From assembly GCA_031769625.1 (NCBI GenBank), contig JAUIMM010000581.1, positions 1-64,000 of the forward strand: DNA of 64,000 bases, given 5' to 3'. The notes below the pieces were generated by a model. It was given only the letters and a program-made list of their open reading frames with translations. It was not told the DNA's origin and ran no database searches. Both the position numbers and the translations under genes were made by a program. Below are positions 56,005 to 64,000 of this stretch, piece by piece (the first letter of the stretch is position 1; every line of letters starts with the position of its first letter). The stretch comes from Taudactylus pleione. Its lineage: Eukaryota > Chordata > Amphibia > Anura > Myobatrachidae.

Positions 56005-57207
56005 TATACAATATATAATAAAAAAAAAAAAATCTTTAATGAGCAATACGTATGTAATTCCTCTATGTGAGATAAGGGGAATGGAATACAATAAAGATGT
56101 CACTATATACTGCTTTAAGGATAATTCAATATATAAAGATAATAAACATTCACCATTTGGAATATGATTCCTTGACGTACCACTATCTATTTGATTGAGT
56201 TAAAATGAAATGGTACTAGTATGCTTCTGAATTTAGATAAAAAATCGGATGACTAATGATTAACATCTGCGATGTGCAACATAAGTGTAATTAATACAAA
56301 ACCTTCATCTCCTTATTCTATTGATTGTATCACTTGTGGGGATTTATTCTTGCTTGTTGATTGAAGCATCAGAGTGAGGTTACCTAGCAGCATATCTAAC
56401 ACACACATACATCATGTGACCAGTCAGGTGAAACTCGGAATAAGTTGATAACCTCCGTTCTTAATGAACAAAATTGTAGGTGTTTTTTTAAACACACAAT
56501 TTTCATCCATTAAGGATTACATTCCGACAGACCTTTTGAACTAGGCAAATATGCTGACATGACCGGGTGACACTGTAAGTAATCATAATATGGTGCAACC
56601 CTCGTAACTGCTTGTCTACTAAATTTTGTCAATAAAGCTGTGCAAGGCTGCCTAGTAACATAGTAAACATACATCTTTACCATGTGATCGGGAGTTTCAC
56701 CACATGATCAGATGAAACCCAGAACTAGGTGATATCTCCCTGCTCTGTACAAACGGAGCTGCGGGGGGTTACCTAGCAACACAACAGCTACACAATAATG
56801 AACATTTGATTGGATCTAAAAACAACACCTGACAGTCACATGATCGGAGAAACACGGAAATAATGAAATAAGGTACTATCTGGGTATATATATTTTTTGT
56901 GAATCTTTATTTTGTGGTGTTTTCAACAGATAAGGAATTATTTAGGGAGAAATGGGATTGCCTTCTAGCCATAACGATTGCTTCTAATATGTATTATATG
57001 AAGCGGATGTATACACATATGTTTGGTTTTTAATTGACACTCAGGTGTCCATGATTCGGTTAATGAAAGAGGTATATAAGGACCATGAACTTGGGATATG
57101 CTTCTGAAGAAGCTGGACACTTTTAACCAGCAAAACGCATTAAGCCAGCCTCCTGCACACCGCTACAACTCTTGGGGACACCCTTCATCATACCAACACA
57201 TTGGAAC
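56005..57207. other. PLE downstream sequence
   Basis: A poly-A tract at 56020-56032 follows the coding part. The remainder is non-coding and ends with a hammerhead-like motif at 57104-57140. It may be the element's pseudo-LTR. Confidence 0.45.
57095..57145 (+). ncRNA. Degenerate hammerhead-like motif downstream of the PLE
   Basis: CTGAAGA (57104-57110), a perfect stem GCTGG/CCAGC, then CAAAACGC in place of GAAACGC. Two core positions differ from the active consensus. The position after the PLE coding region supports a pseudo-LTR relic. Confidence 0.5.
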
Positions 57208-57912
57208 TAGGAGTGTGCGCCGGCCACTTTTCGTGTTTTGGTTTTGGATCTGGATCTTTCTTAGTGTTTTGGATCTGGATTGGTTTTGCCAAAACCACTC
57301 TTCCATGTTTTGGGTTCTCGGTTTTGTGTTTTGGATCTGTATTTTTTTTAAAAAAAGCATAAAAACAGCTAAAATCACAGAATGTGTGGGTTTTTCTGCT
57401 CCCATGCTATTATTAACCTCAATAACATTAATTTCCACTCATTTCCAGTCTATTCTGAACACCTCACAATAGTGTTTTTATGTCCAAAAGGTTGCACCGA
57501 GGTAGCTGGATGACTATGCTAAGAGATACGAGTGGGCGGCACAAACACGTGGTCCATCTAGGAGTGACACTGCAGTGGCAGACAGGATGGCAGTTTGAAA
57601 AACTAGGCCCCAAACAGAACATAATGCAAAGAAAAAAAAGAGGTGCAAGATGGAATTGTCCTTGGGCCCTCCCACCCACCCTTATGTTGTATAAACAGGA
57701 CATGCACACTTTAACAAACCAATCATTTCAGCGCCAGGGTCTGCCACATGACTGTGGCTGAAATGATTGGTTCGTTTGGGCCCCCACAAAACAAGCTGGC
57801 AATTAATCTGTCCCTGCACAATCTGGCTCTACGGAGGCAAGATGTCGTCCTCATCCACCGATTCCTCACCCTCTTCAGTGTTGTGTACATCCTCATCCTC
57901 ACAGAGTATTAA

Positions 57913-60900
57913 TTAGTCCCCGCTGGAATCCACCACCACAGGTCCCTCTGTACGTTCTGGAGGCTGGTCTCCCTGGAAGAGTTGATAATTCATTTTTATG
58001 AACATCATCTTCTCCACATTTTGTGGAAGCAACCTCCTACGCCTTTCGCTGACAAGGTTCCCGGCTGCACTAAACACTCTTTCGGAGTACACACTGGAGG
58101 GGGGGAAACTCAGGTAAAATAGAGCCAGTTTGTACAGGGGCCTCCAAATTGCCTCTTTTTCCTGCCAGTACAGGTACAGACTTTCAGACATGCCTACTTG
58201 GATGCTGTCACCGATGTAATCCTCCACCATTTTGTCAATGGTGACAGTATCATATGCAGTGACAGTAGACATGTCAGAAATTGTTGCCAGGTCCATGCAG
58301 TCCGGACCAGATGTCCAAACTTGGTCCTGCCTGCCCTGCATCACCGCCAGCGGGTTGCTTAGGATACCTCAGTTTTTTCCTTGCAGCCCCAGTTGCTGGA
58401 GAAAATGAAGAAGGAGCTGTTGACGTGTCATGTTCCGCTTCAGCTGACAGTGTTTTCAGCAGCAGGTCTTTGCACCTCTGCAGGCTTGTGTCGGTCGGAA
58501 AGAGGGACACCACATAGGCTTTAAACCTAGGATCGAGCACGGTGGCCAAAATGTAGTGGTCTGATTTCAACAGATTGACCACCCTGAAAATCGAATGAAG
58601 GGCTTCATCCACAAGTCCCACATGCCGAGTGGAATCACTCCGTCTTAGCTCCTCCTTCACTTTCTCCAGCTGCTTCTGCAAAAGCCTGATGAGGGGAATA
58701 ACCTGACTCAAGCTGGCAGTGTCTGAACTGACTTCACGTGTGGCAAGTTCGAAGGGCTGGAGAACCTTGCACAACACTGAAATCATTCTCCACTGTGCTT
58801 GAGTCAGGTGCATACCCCCTCCTTTGCCTATGTCATAGGTGGATGTATAGGCTTGATTGGCCTATTGCTGCTCCTCCATCCTCTGAAGCATATAGAGGGT
58901 TTAGTTCCACCGCGTCACAACCTCTTGCTTCAGGTGATGGCGGGGCAGGTTCAAGAGTGTGGCAAGTTCGAAGGGCTGGAGAACCTTGCACAACACGGAA
59001 ATCATTCTCCACTGCGCTTGAGTCAGGTGCATACCCCCTCCTTTGCCTATGTCATAGGTGGATGTATAGGCTTGAATGGCCTTTTGCTGCTTCTCCATCC
59101 TCTGAAGCATATGGAGGGTTGAGTTCCACCGCGTCACAACCTCTTTCTTCAGGTGATGGCGGGGCAGGTTCAAGAGTGTTTGCTGGCGCTCCAGTCTTCA
59201 GCACGCAGTCGCTGAATGGCAAAAGTGGCCAGAAATTTTTCGGGCCACCCAAAGCGTCTCCTGCACGCCCCTGTCGCTTTTCAGAAAATTTTGCACCACC
59301 AAATTTATTGTGTGAGCAAACATGGGATGTGCTGGAATTTGCCCAGATGTAATGCCGGCACAATATTGGTGGCATTGTCAGATATCACAAATCCCCAGGA
59401 GAGTCTAAGTGGGGTAAGCCACTGGGCGATAATTTCCCTCAGTTTCTCTAAGAGGTTGTCGGTGGTGTGCCTCTTACTGAAACCGGTGATACACAGCGTA
59501 GCCTGCCTTGGAACGAGCTGGCGTTTCTGAGATGCTGCTACTGGTGACGCTGCTGCTGTTGCTGCGTAAGGTGATACATCTACCCAGTGGGCTGTCACAG
59601 TCATATAGTCCTTAGTTTGCCCTGTTCCACTTGTCCACATGTCCGTGGTTAAGTGGACATTGGGTACAACCGCATTTTTCAGGACACTGAGGACACTTTT
59701 TCTGACGTTTCTGTACAGTCTCGGTATCACCTGCCTAGTGAAGTGGAATCTAGACGGGATTTGAAACCGGGGACACACTACCTCCATCAATTGTCTAAAT
59801 CCCACTGCACTAATGGCGGATAACGGACGCACGTCTAATACCAACATAGCAGTCAAGGCCTCAGTTATACGTTTTGCTTCATGATGACTGCTGTCATACT
59901 TCATCCTCCTCGCTCAGGACTGTTGGAGGGTCAATTGTTTAGTAAAAGTAGTGGTGTTCCTACTTCCTCTCTGGGATGATGAACGACTCCCAGCAGCAAC
60001 AGCAGCAGCGGCAGCAGTAGGCGTAGCAATGCAGGATCCTTCGGAGGAATCCCGGATAGGAGAGTCAGTTATGCCAGTGACATGGCCTGCAGGACTACTT
60101 CCGATCCTGACTAATGAAGAAATTGACGAGGAGGGAGTTGACTGTGTGGTTTGCAGGCGCTTGGATACAACAGGACAAAGGGATTTAGGTGTCCCTGGAC
60201 TGCTTACGGTCTTAGCCAAAGTTTCTGAACTTGACAGTAACTTTTTGAACGCGCTGCAGGTGACGTTTAAGGGAGGATGTTCCTAGGTGGTTAACGTCCC
60301 TACCCCTACTTATTTCACCTTTACATATGGTACATATGGCAAGACAGTTGTTGTCCGGATTTGGATAGAAATATTGCCAGACTAAAGAGGTGGAATGTTT
60401 GGTCTTCTGCCCAGGCATGACTGTGATGGGCTTTTTCATCCCACAGACAACAACTGTTTCCCCTAGAGCCTGATTTAAACAAACCACATCACCATCAGAA
60501 TCCTCCTCGCCAACTTCCTCCTCAGGGCCAGCTACACCAGTATCCTCATCCTGTTGTACTTCAACAGTGACATCTTCAATTTGCATATCAGCAAGTGGAT
60601 TGTGGGTGCTCCTTTCAGCACTTGCAAATGGTGGAAAGAGCCACCTCTTCCCGTCCAGTGCTGGGAAGGTCAGGCATCGCAACCGCCACCACACTTGGAC
60701 TCTCCTTGGGGATTTGTGATATCTTCTTAGAACGCACAGTTCTTCGCTGTGCTTTTGCCAGCTTAACTCGTTTGATTTTTTTAGTGGGAGGAGGGCTTCC
60801 ATCGTCATGTGAAGCTGAACCACTAGTCATGAACATAGGGAAAGACCTTAGCCATTCCTTGCCACTCCGTGTCGTAACTGGCATATTGGCAAGTTTACGT

Positions 60901-61127
60901 TTCTCTTCAGATGATCTAAATGTTTTTTTCAAGGTCATTTTCCTGAACTTTGTCATTTGGGATTGTATGTGCCCTCTACTATGACATTGGGCATCGGCCT
61001 TGGCAGACGACGTTGATGGCATGTTATCGTCTATGTCATGACTAGTGGCAGCAGCTTCAGCACTAGGAGGAAGTGGTTCTTGATCTTTCCCTATTTTATT
61101 TTTATCGGAGAAAGTTTGGTCCTCCAT
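57913..61127 (-). pseudogene. hAT transposase with BED zinc finger
   Basis: Read from 61127 downward. It starts with an acidic, Lys-rich N-terminus (MEDQTFSDKNKIGKDQ). A BED finger follows near 60420-60260 (VWQYFYPNPDNNCLAICTIC and SSLKRHLQRV, C-X2-C then H-X-H). Next come a Ser/Thr/Ala-rich linker and the RNase H-like core with NVHLTTDMWTSGTG (Asp) and GFVISDNATNIVPAL (Asp). A frameshift near 59325 precedes FAHTINLVVQ. A helical insertion domain follows. The hATC dimerisation block (YLSFPPSSVYSERVFSAAGN then RLLPQNVEKMMFIKMN) ends at 57913. At least four frame changes and a 219-bp internal duplication make it inactive. Confidence 0.88.
58741..59178. repeat. 219-bp in-frame tandem duplication in the hAT transposase
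   Basis: 58741-58959 and 58960-59178 both start TGGCAAGTTCGAAGGGCTGG and end GGGGCAGGTTCAAGAGTG, with about ten differences. 219 bp is 73 codons, so the duplication keeps the reading frame. Confidence 0.92.
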
Positions 61128-61387
61128 TTATGTTATATTGATATATACGTGCGGCTAAGGCGCACACAAACACAGAAAATAATTTTTTATTTTTGTTGGA
61201 GACTAGTGCACTTTGTGGGTTACACCACCCTTTAAGAAATGAGCCAGCCGGCTCTTTACTTATGGGACACAGGCGCACGCTTGGCGCTGCTCCTTTGTTG
61301 ATGCACGTGCAGCTACAGCGCACACAATTCACAAACACAGAAAATATTTTTTTATTTTGTTTGGAGAAATCCGAACCCGCTCACCCC

Positions 61388-61632
61388 TATATTATACCCT
61401 GTCCATATACAGCCCTGCATCTTCTATACAGACACCCCACCTTCAGCCTGTATATTATACCCTTTCCATATACAGCACTGCACCTTCTATACAGACACCC
61501 CACCTTCAGCATGTATACTATACCCTGTCCATATACAGCACTGCACCTTCTATACAGACACCCCACCTTCAGCCTGTATATTATACCCGGTCCATATACA
61601 GCCCTGCATCTTCTATACAGACATCCCACCAT
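61388..61632. repeat. 63-bp tandem repeat, four copies
   Basis: The unit contains CCATATACAGCCCTGCATCT then TCTATACAGACACCCCACC; copies start near 61398, 61461, 61524 and 61587. Frames stay open because 63 is divisible by three. Confidence 0.9.
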
Positions 61633-62335
61633 GAACATAGGTAAAGACCTTAGCCGTTCCTTGCCACTCCTTGTCGTAAATGGCATATTGGCAAGTTTAC
61701 GTTTCTCCTCAGATGATTTAAATGTTTTTTTTAAGGTCATTTTCCTGAACTTTGTCATTTGGGATTGTATGTGCCCTCTACTATGACATTGGGCATCGGC
61801 CTTGGCAGACGACGTTGATGGCATGTTATCGTCTATGTCATGACTAGTGGCAGCAGCTTCAGCACTAGGAGGAAGTGGTTTTTGATCTTTCCCTATTTTA
61901 TTTTTATCGGAGAAAGTTTGGTCCTCTATTTATGTTATATTCATATATATACGTGCGGCTAAGGCGCACACAAACACAGAAAATAATTTTTTATTTTTGT
62001 TGGAGACTAGTGCGCTTTATGGGTTACACCACCCTTTAAGAAATGAGCCAGCCGTCCTTTATTTATGACACAGGCGCACGCTTGGCGCTACTTTGTTGAT
62101 GCACGTGCGGCCACAGTGCACACAATTCACAAACACAGAAAATAATTTTTATTTTGTTTGGAGTGCACTTTGGGGGTTACAGCACCCTTTAACGGACAAG
62201 CCATTTGTGATTTATGACACAGGCGCACGCTTGGCACTAATTTGTTGATGCACGTGCGGCTACTGCGCACACAATTCACAAACACAGAAAAAGAAGAAAA
62301 ATTTATTTTGGAGTGCACTTTGGGGGAGCACCCCT
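61633..62335 (-). pseudogene. Second hAT 5' region (N-terminal exon plus subterminal repeats)
   Basis: 61633-61935 repeats 60830-61135 with few changes and encodes the same N-terminal segment (TKFRKMTLKKTF, EEKRKLANMPFTTRSGKE). From 61945 to 62335 a unit of about 150-170 bp (CACAGGCGCACGCTTGGC, TTGTTGATGCACGTGCGGC, ACAAACACAGAAAATAATTT) is repeated about three times. It also occurs at 61147-61345. These look like hAT subterminal transposase-binding repeats. Confidence 0.8.
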
Positions 62336-62846
62336 GATGCAGAGATCACCCCCTGGACAACACTACAGCACCCCTCTAGGACCAGGGGCGCCGAGAGGGG
62401 GGGGGGGAGCGGGTACAGATTACCGGGGCTGTCCTCGTTGCTGATGTAATTAAAGATTTTGAACGAGTCCCCGAGTGCCGCATCATATATAATCAGAAAT
62501 CAACATTGCTTTACAGCTTTTTAAACAATTTGGTGTACCAAGCCTGGTGTAGGTCCCGGGTCCCATAATTTCTGATGGTAGCCCTGAGTGTCAGGTATAT
62601 TGGCTCATTATGATTAGCATATCATCCTCACAGTATCATTATCTTTGTCTATGTGCTATTACCTTTTTGCGTGTACTTGGGACTATTTCTTTTTATGTAT
62701 AGTAACTATGCAAACCCCAGTCAGGATGCGCCGACGTGATGATGCACTTCTGGTTTTACCGGAGGTAGCTGCCGTTGGTTGCAGCCTGCCAGGTCCATGC
62801 TGGAACCTCAACTTAGGATATTTAAGATGAGTTTATGATGTGCATT
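62336..62846. other. Non-coding spacer
   Basis: G-run at about 62396-62407; nothing else recognised. Confidence 0.3.
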
Positions 62847-63313
62847 GGGCCTGATTCAGAGTTGTGCAGAGTTCACACAGAGAGACGCAACTGCTCTGTG
62901 AAAATATGTAAAAGCTGCAGAAAAACGCCCGCTGCATGCTTTTGTGATCCGCTGCTGCGTCCGAAAATGCAGTATCGCACGTTCTGCATGAATATTGTTC
63001 ATCTGAGTAACCCTCTGGTTACCAAGGATGGCCATAAATTTCACACTTCCGGAGCAAGTGAAGCAAGCATCGGTACACCAAGAAAATGGGTCTGATACAC
63101 CATCCTCTTCTATAACGCTGGCCGTCGATCCCACCCCTTCCCCGCCCCCAAACGGCTGCAGCATGTCAATCATGCTGTGGCTTAAGGATCACTGCAACAG
63201 TCATCGCAGACAGAGATCTGCACATGTGCAATAGATATTATGCGCATGCGCAGATTGGCAAACATCGGAGATGTACGTAGACCATTGGGTTTGCGTACAA
63301 CTTTGAATCAGGC
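62847..63313. mobile_element. Harbinger-type MITE
   Basis: Ends GGGCCTGATTCAGAGTTGTG and CAACTTTGAATCAGGC. Contains GCGCATGCGCAGATTGGC and AATCATGCTGTGG/CTGCAGCATGTCAATCA. Non-coding. Confidence 0.7.
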
Positions 63314-63317
63314 ATAT

Positions 63318-63358
63318 TGTTCCCTGAGGAAAGATTTAAATTCTGAAACATTGGAACA
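63318..63358 (+). ncRNA. Hammerhead-like relic with intact stem I
   Basis: TGTTCC (63318-63323), CTGAGGA (63324-63330), a short AGA/TCT stem, GAAAC (63345-63349), ATT, GGAACA (63353-63358). TGTTCC pairs perfectly with GGAACA. One core base differs (G for T in CTGATGA), which should block cleavage. Confidence 0.5.
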
Positions 63359-63589
63359 CAAGTCTTGAGTGCTGACTCATCTGTTTAAAAGTTCCCTGAG
63401 TGCTGATGCCGATTGCACCTGGGAAAGAATATACATTTGGAGCAGAGCAACGACCCCACAACATTGTTCATGCCCACCACATTACTAGTCAGAACCCTGT
63501 GACATTGATCAGAACCCCTGCGCCGCCACACAGTAGGCCCTTCATAAGTTTCAGCTCCATGCCCACATGGGCCTTAATCTGGCACTGCT

Positions 63590-63686
63590 AGAAGGTGCTA
63601 GATAAATGTTAAGTAGAATCTGATTGGTTGCTATGGGCAACATCTCCACTTCTGAAAACCTGCACTTTAGTAAATATACCCCCAAG
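63590..63686. mobile_element. Half copy of the GGTAAATTTACTAAAG foldback MITE
   Basis: Only the right arm is present: CTGATTGGTTGCTATGGGCA then ACATCTCCACTTCTG, ending AGTAAATATACCCCC. Confidence 0.75.
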
Positions 63687-63839
63687 ACTCATAATGCTCA
63701 GATTCAGTAATCTGCCAAACTCAGTAACCAGGAATGTTACAGTACATCCTGCCAATGGTCCCTGTTTTAAAATTGGGACATATTAGCTCATACCATACAC
63801 TCACCCACTCCACATTTATCTCACCAAATTGATTCATAG

Positions 63840-63954
63840 GTGTAAATTTACTAAAGTGAGAGTTATAGAAGTGAGTTTTAGAAGTGATGCTATAGGCAAC
63901 ATCACTTTTAAAACTCACTTCTAAAAACTCTCACTTTAGTAAATTTACCCCATA
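63840..63954. mobile_element. Shortened GGTAAATTTACTAAAG foldback MITE
   Basis: GTGTAAATTTACTAAAGTGA faces TCACTTTAGTAAATTTACCC with a compact interior. It is a short derivative of the 175-bp family. The window ends in plain sequence at 64000. Confidence 0.75.
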
Positions 63955-64000
63955 GCCCCAAAACAATGCAATGAGGAAAGCTGCTAAAATTGCCAAATCA

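Larger units (their letters stand above)
57208..61388 (-). mobile_element. hAT-superfamily transposon (ZBED-like), decayed
   Basis: Ends TAGGAGTGTGCGCCGGCC and CCGAACCCGCTCACCCCTA are imperfect inverted repeats sharing TAGGxGTGxGCG. The interior encodes a multi-frame hAT transposase on the minus strand. No 8-bp duplication is visible, and the right end abuts a 63-bp tandem array, so that side is rearranged. Confidence 0.75.

Noticed and set aside
61357..61644. Repeated Tyr/Ser-rich open frame
   Set aside because: Translation of the 63-bp tandem array.

Overview
This is eukaryotic, almost certainly vertebrate DNA, and most probably from an anuran amphibian. It holds the 3' part of one ordinary vertebrate gene (a CRIP1-like single-LIM protein, exons at 26148, 28462 and 28696, probable last exon at 33097) in a dense nest of transposable elements. 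The anuran guess is an inference. It rests on the combination of DIRS, Penelope/Neptune-like, PIF-Harbinger, Tc1 and hAT elements, many foldback MITEs, and long introns. There are no operons, rRNA or tRNA genes, CRISPR arrays or phage genes.

Layout. 1-4223: a polyhairpin MITE, an L2-like LINE relic and four foldback MITEs. 4224-17585: a large PIF-Harbinger transposon bounded by matching termini (GGCCCTGATTCAG). It encodes an intact two-exon DDE transposase (+), an intact three-exon Myb/SANT-like protein (-), and a second, different, broken Myb/SANT-like gene (-). A 5.8-kb DIRS-type tyrosine-recombinase retrotransposon (5265-11097) is inserted in the tail of the broken gene. 17586-18126: an hAT BED-finger relic and a second copy of the Harbinger right end. 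19-25 kb: MITEs, a Tc1 relic and a 140-bp tandem array. 26.1-33.4 kb: CRIP1 exons, with introns full of MITEs and a nearly identical 358-bp inverted pair. 33.4-53.9 kb: Harbinger-type MITEs (including the best polyhairpin copy at 39480-40029), an inverted composite repeat, a long-TIR element, a hammerhead-ribozyme candidate at 47661-47710 (-), a Tc1 relic and a small hAT element. 53.9-56.0 kb: a Penelope-like element with RT and GIY-YIG parts. 57.2-62.3 kb: a decayed hAT/ZBED-type element (-) with internal tandem duplications. 62.8-64 kb: further MITEs and a ribozyme-like relic.

How the parts relate. The Harbinger at 4224-17585 looks like a plausible mobiliser of the many MITEs that begin GGGCCTGATTCAG. 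One MITE family (A) shares its right terminus and the other (B) shares its left arm. The most unusual sequence here is MITE family A, which is built from about ten consecutive near-perfect hairpins. The other candidate for an undescribed system is the Harbinger itself, which carries two unrelated-looking SANT/Myb accessory genes around one transposase and a tandem-repeat-bearing divergent promoter region.
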